Positions 23,299 to 34,849 of a DNA stretch of 64,000 nucleotides are shown here, piece by piece; within the stretch, counting starts at the first letter, position 1, and the number at the start of each line of letters is the position of its first letter. Made by a program: the position numbers and the translations under genes. Location: positions 186,001 to 250,000 of the forward strand of contig JAPQWV010000730.1 in assembly GCA_027422505.1 (NCBI GenBank). The letters run 5' to 3'. The notes beneath the pieces were generated by a model. The model was not told the DNA's origin. It made no database searches and saw nothing but the letters and a program-made list of their open reading frames with translations. This stretch comes from Craterostigma plantagineum. Lineage: Eukaryota; Streptophyta; Magnoliopsida; Lamiales; Linderniaceae.

Positions 23299-24061
23299 TG
23301 TCGGGAATGAGCTGCCGTTGAGATCCTAATCCGATGTACTATTAATGTATGCTAATCGATCTAACCAATTTGAGCTATCGGATGCTCAAATCAGCTCGAA
23401 ATCGCAATTTAAAACGCACACACTCTAACAACTTCTTTTAACGTGGTTCGGCCTGTTCAGCCTACGTCCACGGATCAACCGAGCTCCGCCTCGTATAACT
23501 CACAACACGAAAAATACAGCACTCACGGCCCTCTACAGATTTCGTGTTTTCACCTCACTGAGTTACTCACTCTACAAGACGCTATGGACGCTCAAAGATG
23601 ATGCGTCGAACTGAAATACATAACTTATATAGCAGAAATGGTTAAGTCTCGATCGATGTCAGCCATTGATCTAGATTAGATCCGTTGGTCCAAATAAAGC
23701 CACGTCATACATGCTTTGCTCGTGACTCCACATAAAATGCGTGAGCGATTCTTTAAGTGAAACGACGCCTTCACTTTCAGCCGTTAGATCTTGATCCGAC
23801 GGTCATCCTTCATCATCCGCTTGATCAGACGAGAACACATCGCGGCCGTTTATTACTTCGCGCGCCATCTAACATTCCACGTTAAATCCCACAGCTTTGA
23901 ATGTTAAACCTCAGATCGCGCGCGAACAAGATCGAACGGCCCCTATTCTTCGATAATCATTTCAGCTGTTCTTCAGTTCTTTTCAGTCTCAGCTCGCCCG
24001 GCTTCTTTCTCCGGCGATTTCCCGGTGTCTTCCGACGAGTTCCAAGCTCGCTTCCTCAACA
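23299..24061 (-). repeat. 3' LTR of the deleted copia element, 763 bp
   Basis: Matches 26073-26724 closely, but retains ~113 bases around 23640-23755 that the other LTR lacks. The breakpoints sit at short TTAAGT repeats, so the shorter LTR most likely suffered a slippage deletion. Confidence 0.9.
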
Positions 24062-24606
24062 AACTCCACCTCGAGACTGTGAACTTGCAAACCTAACTCC
24101 TCGTTTGTCCTAATCTGCTCAGACTCGCCAACTAGACCTGCCTGAAATTCCCCAGAAATCAGCCCCATCATCTTCTTCCCATCATGTGAGTATCTCATTT
24201 CTGAGCTTCGATCTGCCATCAAAGCTCCACCTCAAGAAACACGTCGCAGCTCGGTTGATCAGCCAGCCCCCTCAGGAGCTGCGGGCCACAGTTGAGAACC
24301 TCTCGACTCCAAGTAGGATGGAGATCTCCCACTTGGAGTCACTTCGACTACTGATGCTTTTCTCATGCCTCTCTTCTGTGAATTCCTCGTTTCTGGTCTT
24401 CCTCACTGCTTCCCTGGATTTCCTAGAGCTAGCCAGAACCACCTCCTCCTCATCACTCGCCGAGAAGACTGCAGCAGTACCTAAAGAACCATCAGCAGAA
24501 AAACCAGAAAATTCAGAGTTAGCATCATATGGCATTTCAGAGCAGTATCCATCCGACTTCTTGCTCTGATCCCGTGCTTCTTCTGAGCCAAGCTCCACCT
24601 CAGACG

Positions 24607-26063
24607 TCACTCTCTCATGTGCCTTTGAGGTGCCCTCACCGTGTGGAGTAAACAGCTCACCTCAGTCTCTGATTCATCACCATCAGAGCTCAAACTGCCA
24701 CAGCTTCCAGTAGCAGGTTTCAGAAAACCTGTTTCAAGCTTCTGTTTTCCCTTGCATTTTTCTCCTACCTCTGGAACATCCTTTGGTCGCGCTGGCACGT
24801 CCTTCTCATCTCCACATTTCCTAGTTTCAGAAAGTGTGCCTCCCATCACAGAACATTCATCGAGTACATAGATACCTCGCTTCAAACTCCCAGCCAGCAC
24901 CACTCTCCCATGTTTCAGCACCTGTGCTTTTCCAGCTGAAAATTGAGTAGTATAGCCCTTCTTTCCCAAAGCACCAATGGAGATCAAGTTCCTTCTTAAC
25001 TCAGGGACATACTTCACATCTCTCAGAAGTCCCACAGCTCCATTTGCTAACCTCAATTGGACAGAACCGCAGCCAACTACTTCACAGCTTTTCTTATCAC
25101 CTAGCTGAACAGGTTTCCCCTTCAACTCCTTATAACCATGCAACCAGCCCTTGTTGAAGGTTATGTGGGTGCTTGAGCCTGAATCTAGTATCCACTCTTC
25201 ACTCTCATTTAGCTCAGAGACTTCCAGAACCTCGGCATACTCGAAATTTCCATCATCTATCACAGCCGAGCTCACCTGTGGCTGTTTTGAGTTTTCTCTT
25301 GCTCTTTTTGGGCAGAACCTTATAATGTGACCTACCTCATCACAGTGGAAACATCTCCGAGCCTCAACCTTCTCCTTCTCCTTGCCTTTCTTCTTCCACG
25401 AGCTCATCTTCTTCTGCACATACAACATATTTGCAGCAGAAACATCAGTTTCAGTTTTAGGTGAAGATAATGAGTTTAGTTGCTTTGAACTCAGTGCTGA
25501 GAGACATCTTCCATAGATATCTTCTCCCTCCCATACAGTAGAGCCTCCTTGAAGTGTTCGTGGCTCGGAGGCAGAGAGCACAGCAGCAAAAGCGCTTGAT
25601 CCTCGTCCTTCAAAACCTCTCCAATATTCAGCAAATCAGAAACCAGTTTTTGAAAGTGATCAATCTGCTTTTCTAGGAGCTCTTCATCCACCATTCTGAA
25701 CTTATACAGTGCTTGTTTGAGGTACAATCTGTGAGCTAAGGATTTGGTCTGGTAAAGTGCTTCGAGCTTTTTCCATAAGGCTTCCGCCGAGACCTCCGTC
25801 GACACCCTGCGAAGCACACTGTCACTCAGACAGAGAATGAGAGCTGAGTATGCTTTTTCTCTCATTTTCTTCTTCGCAGCATCAGTTAAATCTTTCGGCT
25901 CCATCTCATTTTCCGGCTTCAAAGCCTCCTCGAGCCCCTTCTCTACCAGAACCGCCATCATCTTCAGCTTCCACAGCCCAAAGTCGTTGCAACCATTAAA
26001 GATTTCCATCTCAAACCTCGTGGCAGCCATTCCTCTGAAGATCGCCTCGATCCGCAGCTTCAC
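24607..26063 (-). pseudogene. Ty1/copia gag-protease remnant
   Basis: 26063-25491 is a copia gag (UBN2-type) reading FEMEIFNGCNDFGLWKLKM near its start. After a frame change near 25500, 25581-24607 gives the CCHC knuckle CFHCDEVGHIIRFC, an aspartic protease with active site ILDSGSSTHIT, and the RNLISIGAL/GYTTQF region that normally leads into GAG-pre-integrase. The frame ends at 24607 after a non-homologous tail. Downstream, 24610-24272 is open and acidic, like the linker regions of copia pol. Gag would package RNA and the protease would cut the polyprotein, but the frame break and missing pol make it non-functional. Confidence 0.85.
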
Positions 26064-26072
26064 CGCACCACT

Positions 26073-26724
26073 TGTCAGGAATGAGCTGCCGTTGAGATCC
26101 TAATCCGATGTACTATTAATGTATGCTTATCGATCTAACCAATTTGAGCTATCGGATGCTCAAATCAGCTCGAAATCGCAATTTAAAACGCACACACTCT
26201 AACAGCTTCTTTTAACATGGTTCGGCCTGTTCAGCCTACGTCCACGGATTAACCGAGCTCCGCCTCGTATAACTCACAACACGAGAAATACAGCACTCAC
26301 GGCCCTCTACAGATTTCGTGTTTTCACCTCACTGAGTTACTCACTCTACAAGATGCTATGGACGCTCAAAGATGATGCGTCGAACTGAAATACAGAACTT
26401 ATATAGCAGAAAATGTTAAGTGAAACGGCGCGTTCACTTTCAGCCGCTAGATCTTGATCCGACGGTCATCCTTCATCATCCGCTTGATCAGACGAGAACA
26501 CATCGCGGCCGTTTATTACTTCGCGCGCCTTCTAACATTCTACGTTAAATCCCACAGCTTTGAATGTTAACCCTCAGATCGTGCGCGAACAAGATCGAAC
26601 AGCCCCTATTCTTCGATAATCATTTCAGCTGTTCTTCAGTTCTTTTCAGTCTCAGCTCGCCCGACTTCTTTCTCCGGCGATTTCCCGGTGTCTTCCGACG
26701 AGTTCCAGGCTCGCTTCCTCAACA
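26073..26724 (-). repeat. 5' LTR of the deleted copia element, 652 bp
   Basis: Bounded by TGTCAGGAATG (plus strand) at 26073 and CCTCAACA at 26724. The gag ATG lies just inside. The adjoining primer-site position reads AGTGGTGCGGTGAAGC, a degenerate form of the usual AGTGGTATCAGAGC. Confidence 0.85.
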
Positions 26725-27765
26725 GATTCAAATACAGTTGAACTCATTGGTTATCGTAGTCTTTTTGGTTTTGTATGAAACGTTAAGCAAGGGGGATTAG
26801 TTCGGCTAGAAGCTAAGACTGTCTCATGGAATAAGATAATGAGGTTTCGACACTTCAAACTAAACTTAGATGGAATATATATAGGCAAAAGTATAAATTT
26901 GGGTCACTTATTTATTAACATTCAGGAAATATTTGATAATAGCAAGAATATTGATACGGACTAAAACTAGATGGGCCTGAAAAATTAGAAAAAGGCCCGA
27001 TTAAGCCCATTGGAAAATATTTAAACTTAATAAATAATGACAAATAATAGATATAGGGACCTTCAGGGACCTCCGATGGGTAGTTGACGACCCCCAAGAA
27101 GAAAGAAGCTTCCTTAGTACGCTTCCAGGTGAAAAGACAGGTAGGAGAAAGCTGTTTCTGACAGGACTGCAAAAAGCTGCGTGAAAGCTGTCAAAGACTT
27201 TCTCTGATAGACGGCATGTCGCACTGTGCATCACATTGTCCCAGGGGGTCGTATCACCAGGACTCCAGGGACGTACCTCCAGGCAATAACCAGAAGCACC
27301 TATAAAAGCCAACACTTCGTCATTTTCACGGACAACTCTGATTCTAACACTCTCACCATGAAAAACACTTAGAATATTTACAGTTCTTCCACCTTCATGT
27401 ATTCAAGAGAGAGAGAAGAGATGATTGAGTGTGTATATTCAAAAGTCGTAATAAAAAGCGTTAAGTGCGGTCCGTGGACGTAGGATTCAAAAGAATCCGA
27501 ACCACGTAATCTCTTGTTCTCTCTTTTTACGTCCTTATTACGTCTCATTTTGCACCAGATCACACGCACAACTAGGTCCGCACCGTCCGCGGACCTATAC
27601 GGACCTTAAAACATCCATGCCTACTACTTTCTGTCACGTCCCGACACATCCCGAGGTCCCAACACGTCCCTAGACGTCGCGACATGTCCCTACACGTCCC
27701 AATAAGTCCCCAACAGGTCCCCAACGTCCCGAGCACTCCAAACACTGAGTCCCGACACGTCTCCA

Positions 27766-29255
27766 TGATCGACACGTGGTGTATTGTGCAAGTGCGACAA
27801 GTGATAAAATAAAACGTATACTAAATTACTATCACCGACGTGCGATAGGCAGTGAACCTATCGTTTGTAGTGCAGTAGCGTGAGTAGACGAGTATCGAAC
27901 ACGAGGAATAAATCAAGTACTAGTAATTACCTATCGACTCGATATTCAGCCTAAATAAAATACGCAGATTTTTGATGACTTAACCTAACACTTACCCCTA
28001 AATCGACTAGAAATTCAAAGAGCACGTTAAACTGGTACGAAGCTTTCAGATAATAAAAAAGTGCTCGGGATTCGAATCCCGCTAGGTATTATTGGCTAAG
28101 ACAATGAACTATCGCTCCTACGTGATTCTGACTAGATCGCAGTAATTTTCCTGCCCGCTCGCGAGTTTGTTGTCGCCCTAAACGCTTGCGGGGATCTAAA
28201 ATTCATTAATTACTAACGGCGAGGATCGAGTATTTGCTTTCGCCCTATACTCGAATCCTATCTTCTACGAATGGCCTAAGCGTTATTTAGCTGTCGCCCT
28301 AAACGATTTTCCAAACAATTACTTTAACACATAGACATATTAAAGCAACGCAACAATTTCATAGAACGATAAATAGTCAAAACACATAGTCACGATAATT
28401 ACAAGTCTTAACTACGAAATATCCTAGCGTTCATCTAATCCCAAACACAAAGGGAATTAGCTACGCATAATAGAAGGAAAAACAACTAAGGAAATAGAAA
28501 TTAAGAGAAAGGAACTCATAATCGTTGAAAGCTTGGGTAGATCTTTGTTCTCCGTTCACGTTTGCGTAGAACTCCGTCTCTTGCGCTCCGGGGCGTGATT
28601 CTGCGTTCTTTCGTGCTATTTTTCGTCTCTAGAGGGTTTAGGAATTGTCTCTGGTCGAAGTCCCCTCTTTCTGAGTCGAATTTGGGCTTTTATGAGAAAT
28701 TTCGCACTGGTCACGGCCTGGGACATGGGTCGTCACGGCCGTGACCATCACCGACTCCACGCGAGAAAATCGAAACCATGCGTCACGGCCAAGTGCATCG
28801 AGGGTCACGGCCGTGACCATCATCAGTGGGCTTCTCTGCCTAGTGTCACGGCCAGACGCATTAAGCGTCACGGCCGTGACCTTCTCTTTCCAACTCTCTG
28901 TCAAGTGTCACGGCCAAGTGCAATGGGTGTCACGGCCGTGACCTTCTCTTTGATTAGCCTCTGCCCCTTGTCACGGCCTAGTGCAATGGGTGTCACGGCC
29001 GTGACCTTCTCTTTGATTAGCCTCTGCCCCTTGTCACGGCCGAGTGCACTAGGTGTCACGGCCGTGACCTTCGCCAGTTTTCACTATTTTCGCCCGTTTT
29101 GCCCCGTTTTCGCTCCTTTTCGCCCGAAACTCGTCCTAAGCTCCTTTAATATGAAAATAAGTGTAAATATGACGAATAAATGCATAAAATGATTGCTAGA
29201 GCTCTATTATATCCCAATTAAATACTACGATAAACGCATTGAAATACGTTTATCA
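27766..29255. mobile_element. Solo LTR, 1490 bp, inside the LARD 5' LTR
   Basis: Starts TGATCGACACG and ends CGTTTATCA. The empty site in the other LARD LTR reads CACGTCCCCACAAGTCCC; the insertion duplicates 5 bases (ctcca 27761-27765, one base changed, and cccca 29256-29260). It is structurally related to the solo LTR at 9591-11545. It carries six copies of a 63-bp palindrome-containing repeat. No internal retrotransposon domain remains. Confidence 0.9.
28731..29069. repeat. Six ~63-bp repeats, each with a 14-bp perfect palindrome
   Basis: GTCACGGCCGTGAC occurs at steps of 72, 63, 62, 63 and 63 bases (16-base units starting 28731, 28803, 28866, 28928, 28991 and 29054). A half-palindrome (TCACGGCC) lies midway in each unit, and the repeats are otherwise joined by CTTCTCTTTGATTAGCCTCT-type spacers. 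The array lies in the 3' third of the solo LTR. Confidence 0.9.
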
Positions 29256-29486
29256 CCCCACAAGTCCCTACACGTTCCAAACACGTCCCAACAGGTCCCA
29301 ACATCCCAAACACGTCCCATATATGTCCCAAACACGTCCTAAAATCCCTAATACGTCCCTTTCAGTTCCTTTATAAATAAGCACCTTGTGCACGTCTTTA
29401 AACTTTGTAATACCTATTCTCCGGCTATATAAATTTTCCCGACCCACACATATAAATTTCTTTGATTGGGATAGCCCCACATCAAA

Positions 29487-29504
29487 TGGCGCCGTCTGTG
29501 GGAA
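29487..29504 (+). other. Primer binding site of the LARD
   Basis: TGGCGCCGTCTGTGGGAA lies two bases after the 5' LTR. This sequence is the recurrent primer site of plant Tat-lineage Ty3 elements. Confidence 0.85.
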
Positions 29505-29581
29505 AATTCAGAGTTGAAGGCGTGAGTGATTTTGCCTATATTGTGCGAAGTTGTGCTTAACCGTTCTTCTTTCTTTTCTCT

Positions 29582-30200
29582 ATGGAACGAAACGAAACAC
29601 CCAAAACATAGTCGAAGTCAGAAGTGAACCGCGGAGGAGGACCTCCAGAAACCGCCAAACGCGTTGAGAAACGGTTAGGACCTAAAATACAGGCCAAGAG
29701 ATGATGAAGACAGGCAAGAGGGTACAGATAAGTCTTCAAGGGATCTCAGAACATCCAGGCGGACCTCCACGAGGATCAACCCGAAAAAGCGAAGGGGGAT
29801 GGAAGCTCCAGAAGTAGGGAGCTGAGCCACGGTCGAAAAAAGAAAAGGGGGAAAACAGCTCTTGGAAAAAAGGAAGGGAGCTGCGAGACCGACTTGCGGA
29901 CCTCAAACAGGTTACGTCCAAAACGCCGATGAAACAAACAACATGGGGAGTTAAGCTCCCCGAATCCATATACTGTGCGGTCCCAGGATGAGAAGCAAGT
30001 CGTCATGCAAAGAAGGAGAGAGATGTAAAAAACCATGGACGAAGGAACCCAACGCCACGACCGCATCACAGGGAACCCTGGGGATCTACGCCAAGAACCC
30101 AAGAAGATTCGCACCACTATGCAAACCCAAAAGAAATTGACATCAGCTCAAGGAACCTCCTGTGATGAGGAGGACCTTAGCCGGAATTTCAGGACCCTCT
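29582..30200 (+). pseudogene. Possible decayed gag N-terminus of the LARD
   Basis: One plus-strand frame from ATG 29582 (MERNETPKT) gives a highly charged, Lys/Arg/Glu-rich sequence to about 30200 with only a handful of stops, the position and composition expected of a Tat gag N-terminus. No capsid motif or zinc knuckle is seen, so the assignment is weak. Confidence 0.3.
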
Positions 30201-30239
30201 AAATTTCGTTTTCACTTATATACTATGATAAAATGACGA

Positions 30240-31260
30240 CCACACTAACAACTGTTGTCATTTGAAGGACTTAGAGGCCCAGTCCCGCAATGGCGTACAA
30301 AGTCAGAAGGACCTCAAAGTCCAGCTCCGCGCTGGCAGAAGGCTTAAAAAATCCAGCTCAGCGCTGGTAAAAAGACCCGGAGCTCTAAATTTGAGACCTT
30401 TTAGCACCTCGCTAGCACGAGAAGCTCCGCGGAACTTAGAAGGAATCTCCATGCTGACATCCGAATATCCGCGGGAGATACAAGCCAAGCTCCTCGCCAG
30501 CACACGAAGGTCCGTGGACCTAGAAGTCAGCTCTGCGCCGACGCTTGAAATCAATAGGAGATAACAGCCCAGTTCCCTGAGGGCACATGAAAATCCACGG
30601 AAGGCATCCCACGTTGATAAGGCTCTTCGTCGGGAATCCGGGCCCTCTAACTCACATGCCCATTTATATTATCAATACCTTAATAAGTGCATACATCATG
30701 CTAACAACTGCTATCATTTGAAGGGTGAAATCGAAGGACCCATCATAGCAGAGCATCTGAGGAAGTCCTTTGGCCGTGACCTCAACCGAGGTCAGGAGGT
30801 GGCCAAGAAGGAGCCTGGGAGATCTGTGGCGATTAGAGGCAGACAACCCCACCTCCTCTGGGCCAGCTCCATTTAAGGCTCAGCCTCAAGCCGAGCTCTG
30901 CGCTAGCAAGGATCTGCAGGACCTCCAATCCCAGTTCCACGTTGGAAAGGTCCGTAGAAAATCAAGCCGAGCTCCATGCTAGCACAAAGACCAGAAGCTC
31001 CTCATCCGGGATCTCCCAGCTCCGCTTTGGCAAGAAGCCCCGAAGCTCCGCATTCAGAACCTCCCAGCTTCGCGCTGGCAGGAAGATCCGGAGCTCCGAC
31101 TGCAGGACCTATAAAAGTCCAGCTCCACGCTGGCAGAAGACCTAAAGGTCCAGCTCCGTGGTGGAATAAAGGCAAAAAAGCCCAGCTCTGCGCTGGCACA
31201 TGAAGCTCCGCGGGAGGTCAAAACTCAGCTCAGTACTGGCGTACGAGGACCTCCATGCAC
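30240..31260 (+). repeat. Interspersed ~17-bp CAGCTCCGCGCTGGCAG repeats
   Basis: About a dozen variants of CAGCTCCGCGCTGGCAG, separated by 25-50 bases, occur near 30325, 30355, 30890, 30928, 31018, 31072, 31120, 31152, 31182 and 31225. They are GC-rich against the surrounding DNA and have no coding frame in common. Confidence 0.7.
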
Positions 31261-31675
31261 GCATTAGCATGGAGCTGTCGAGATCCCTCCTTAGGGTCCT
31301 ACGGAACTTCCACCGTGACGCAACAACATAGATGAATCGAAGGGCCCGCACTAATGGGATGTCCGAGGATGTTCATTGGCCAAAGCCTCGACTAAAGGTC
31401 TGAAGGTAGTCGAGAGGGAGACCGGGGGATCTATGCCAACTGAATGCAGATAACCCCCGCCTCCTCTAGACATGTGCCACTCCATTTAAGGCTCGCATCC
31501 CTATCATAGTAGGAGCTCCAGGCCAGGAGAATTCCAACTTCCAATAGAGCCCGAGATGGTACACTTGTTCAGTCGAAGGTCCGGACCTCCGGAGATCTGG
31601 AGCCAGGGACCTCCGCATTACCGAGGAGAAAGGAGCTCCATTACTTCAAATCCCAGGCCTCCAACAAAGAGCCCG

Positions 31676-32370
31676 AAAAGCGAGCTGGCGCTATAACCAC
31701 GCACTAAGCGAGCTGGCGCTATAACCACGCATGTAAGCGAGCGCGCGCTACAACCACGCATTTAAGCGAACGGGCGTTATAACCACGCATTTAAGCGAAG
31801 CTGGCGCTATAACCAGGGTAAACTATTGATGTCCTTAAGGAATACCGCCTTGTCGGAATATAAATATATTATTATATAATTGGTGCACCGTATAATATAA
31901 TCGATGCCAAAGGTCGACGGACCTGCGGTGTACAGGACGCCAAAGATAATATATCTGCGGTGTGATTTGATGCCAAAGGTCGACGGACCTGCGGTGTACA
32001 GGACGTCAAAGATAATCTATCTGCGATGTGAATGATGCCCGTAAGGGTGTACAAGATGCCGCCGCTGACGGGCTGCGGTGTACAGGACATCAAAGGCTCT
32101 CAGTAAGCCTGCGACGTGAATGGTACCAAAGCGAAGCTGGCGCTATAACCAGGGTAAATCAATGAGGGGATCCCATATTTTATAGACCTAAGTGTCTACA
32201 CAAATACTGAAATCGCTAAGGACATAGAGAGCCTAGCGCAAATGACACCTGAGGACAATGACGACGGTCATTGCAACCCAGGCGTGAATTCGTACTTGGA
32301 TTACGAATTACTAAGCAAGCTGGCGCTATAACCATGCATCTAAGCAAGCTAGCGCTATAACCATGCCACG
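31676..32370 (+). repeat. 26-bp AAGCGAGCTGGCGCTATAACC repeats and a ~65-bp GACGGACCTGCGGTGTAC repeat
   Basis: Five tandem copies of GAGCTGGCGCTATAACCACG lie at 31676-31825, with further copies near 32130, 32315 and 32345. Between them, GATGCCAAAGGTCGACGGAC units with TGCGGTGTACAGGACG repeat at 31903-32100. These are typical filler repeats of the LARD interior. Confidence 0.75.
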
Positions 32371-33790
32371 ATAATGACGTTCCCAGGAACATCGGTCAGG
32401 TCCCGAAAGGATGCAATGCAAAAAAAATATGAAATACAGGAGAAAGGAAACTCCGGTGAAATATGCGAACATGGGAAGTTAAGCTCCCCACACCATTGTG
32501 TCTCGAAAGGAAAAACACAACAAAGTATTTTTTACAGGCTATCACCATGGTGAAAAAAAAAGGAGAGGTCTATACATATATGATGTCCCAGGAGCTAGGA
32601 GGGACATACAGTAGGACCTGAGGATCTCCTTCAAAAGGCAAGGTTCGAAGAGGAGCTTCGCCATCAGGTCTCTGCTAGGTCCTAAGATGTTCGAAAATGC
32701 CTTCTACCAAGTTCCCTGAGGAGTTCGAGACGACAGATCAACAATACCAGCAACAGGCCAGGACCATTGCATGCTTCTCTGCAACATGGAGCCGAAAATG
32801 AGGGTCCTCGGAGGCCTGCATCCAGGAAAAGGAAGGTCTCGAAGAGCATACATGCCTCAGTTCCCGAGGACCCAGCGTAGAAGCCTCCCATGAGTCCCTC
32901 AAGTAAGGTTGGCGCCAGTCTTCAGCCAGGTCCTCTAAGAACTTCTTCTCAGCAGGCTGGAACAGACGAAGGTGCTGGGAAAGGCAAATACCTTCAGCCT
33001 TCGCATCCACCAACTAGGCAGCCACATGCACCTCCGTCATGCTCCCGAAATCAGCATCCCACTCTTCCTTCTCATTAGTGAAGGAGCTCCGGAGCTCCCC
33101 CTCGCGCTGTTTAACAAGCGCGTCATTTTCGTCTTTCTTTCTCCAGGGAGCTCCTGAGTTCCCTCTCGTGTTGCTCTATTAACTCTGTCTGGTTAGTTAT
33201 CTTCAGGTCCTGAATTGAAGACTTTGCAGACAGTCCGGAAGTTACGTTCCACCACCTGAGAAGAAATCTCGGAGAGATGACCCTCTGATCATCTATGAGC
33301 ACCCAACAGCTTAGCAGGCTCATCTATTCATGTCTGTTCAGATGGTCCGCAGAAGCAGGGAGCTCACCCACTGAAGTCCCTATAGGTCCCATAAGAGGCT
33401 CAACACCTACGCCTCGGGGGAGGAAGGACATAACTTCTTTTTTGCTTTTCCTTCTGACCATTTGAAAGAAGTTATTTTTCTTCTAACACCAGGGACATTG
33501 GCCGTAATTGGAACTTCTTGAGCTCCCCTAACAGAGAAAGGAACCGCCGGGAACATCCTCCGTCGCTTCAGCAGGAGGAATCTCCTCACGAACGTCCCTA
33601 GCCACTAGGACCTGACGAAGCAAGGGAGCTACAAGGGGTACGCTGAGGATCTTGGGAACTGGTTTCCTTCCTCCACATCAGCCAACAAAATATGTCTCTA
33701 CAAGAGGTAAATGTGGTAGGTCCCTAATAGGGAGGTAAGGCCCATCTTATTATTTTACTCTAATTTTCTTTTTGTCCAAAAAAACAAATT
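32371..33790 (+). other. LARD interior, non-coding
   Basis: No recognisable domain on either strand. Open frames up to ~90 codons are present but lack family motifs and overlap on opposite strands, as chance frames do in GC-balanced DNA. Confidence 0.5.
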
Positions 33791-33806
33791 AGAGTAGGGG
33801 AGTGGT
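33791..33806 (+). other. Polypurine tract of the LARD
   Basis: AGAGTAGGGGAGTGGT directly precedes the TGATACGG start of the 3' LTR. Confidence 0.85.
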
Positions 33807-34844
33807 TGATACGGACTAAAACTAGATGGGCCTGAAAAATTAGAAAAAGGCCCGATTAAGCCCATTGGAAAATATTTAAACTTAATAAATAATGACAAAT
33901 AATAGATATAGGGACCTTCAGGGACCTCCGATGGGTAGTTGACGACCTCCAAGAAGAAAGAAGCTTCCTTAGTACGCTTCAAGGTGAAAAGACAGGTAGG
34001 AGAAAGTTGTTTCTGACAGGACTGCAAAAAGCTGCGTGAAAGCTGTCAAAGACTTTCTCTGATAGACGGCCTGTCGCACTGTGCATCACATTGTCCCAGG
34101 GGGTCGTATCACCAGGAATCCAGGGACGTACCTCCAGGCAATAACCAGAAGCACCTATAAAAGCCAACACTTCGTCGTTTTCACGGACAACTCTGATTCT
34201 AACACTCTCACCATGAAAAACACTTAGAATATTTACAGTTCTTCCACCTTCATGTATTCAAGAGAGAGAGAAGAGATGATTGAGTGTGTATATTCAAAAG
34301 TGATAATAAAAAGCGTTAAGTGCGGTCCGTGGACGTAGGATTCAAAAGAATCCGAACCACGTAATCTCTTGTTCTCTCTTTTTACGTCCTTATTACGTCT
34401 CATTTTGCACCAGATCACACGTACAACTAGGTCCGCACCGTCCGCGGACCTATACGGACCTTAAAACATCCATGCCTACTACTTTCTGTCACGTCCCGAC
34501 ACATCCCGAGGTCCCAACACGTCCCTAGACGTCGCGACATGTCCCTACACGTCCCAATAAGTCCCCAACAGGTCCCCAACGTCCCGAGCACTCCAAACAC
34601 TGAGTCCCGACACGTCCCCACAAGTCCCTACACGTTCCAAACACGTCCCAACAGGTCCCAACATCCCAAACACGTCCCATATATGTCCCAAACACGTCCT
34701 AAAATCCCTAATACGTCTCTTTCAGTTCCTTTATAAATAAGCACCTTGTGCACGTCTTTAAACTTTGTAATACCTATTCTCCGGCTATATAAATTTTCCC
34801 GACCCACACATATAAATTTCTTTGATTGGGATAGCCCCACATCA
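33807..34844 (+). repeat. 3' LTR of the LARD, 1038 bp
   Basis: Uninterrupted copy of the 5' LTR. It preserves the empty target site of the solo LTR and so proves that insertion by comparison. Confidence 0.9.
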
Positions 34845-34849
34845 AATAT

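Larger units (their letters stand above)
23299..26724 (-). mobile_element. Deleted Ty1/copia element with 5-bp target duplication
   Basis: LTRs at 23299-24061 and 26073-26724 (TGTTGAGGAAGC...CTGACA on the minus strand) are flanked by perfect gattc duplications (23294-23298 and 26725-26729). The internal part holds gag, a CCHC knuckle, protease and the start of the GAG-pre-integrase region, then a Glu/Ser-rich stretch and the 3' LTR. Integrase core, RT and RNase H are missing, so the element is non-autonomous. A purine-rich GAGGTGGAGTT borders the 3' LTR. Confidence 0.9.
26952..29484 (+). repeat. 5' LTR of the LARD, split by a solo LTR
   Basis: 26952-27765 plus 29256-29484 equals the uninterrupted 3' LTR at 33807-34844. 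The distal part has many 10-12 bp CACGTCCCNACA phrases (27630-27765, 29256-29360). Confidence 0.9.
26952..34844 (+). mobile_element. Tat-type LTR retrotransposon without pol (LARD)
   Basis: LTRs of ~1.04 kb (26952-29484, interrupted, and 33807-34844) start TGATACGGAC and end CCCCACATCA. They are flanked by perfect aatat duplications (26947-26951 and 34845-34849). The primer site TGGCGCCGTCTGTGGGAA (29487-29504) and the polypurine tract (33791-33806) are intact. The 4.3-kb interior has no protease, RT, RNase H or integrase, only a decayed gag-like stretch and several repeat families. The primer type and long repeat-rich interior fit Tat-lineage large retrotransposon derivatives. The two LTRs differ at few positions, so insertion was recent. 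Confidence 0.9.

Noticed and set aside
28050..28095. tRNA T-arm-like sequence CGGGATTCGAATCCCG
   Set aside because: No acceptor stem, D arm or anticodon arm can be fitted upstream, and it lies inside a solo LTR.
28692..29192. 166-codon plus-strand frame in the solo LTR
   Set aside because: It only reads through the 63-bp palindrome repeats, whose length is a multiple of three in most units; the repeating GVTAVTF pattern is a repeat artefact.
30976..31203. Pro/Ala/Gly-rich frames in the LARD interior
   Set aside because: Arise from CAGCTCCGCGCTGGCAG repeats; open in several frames on both strands.
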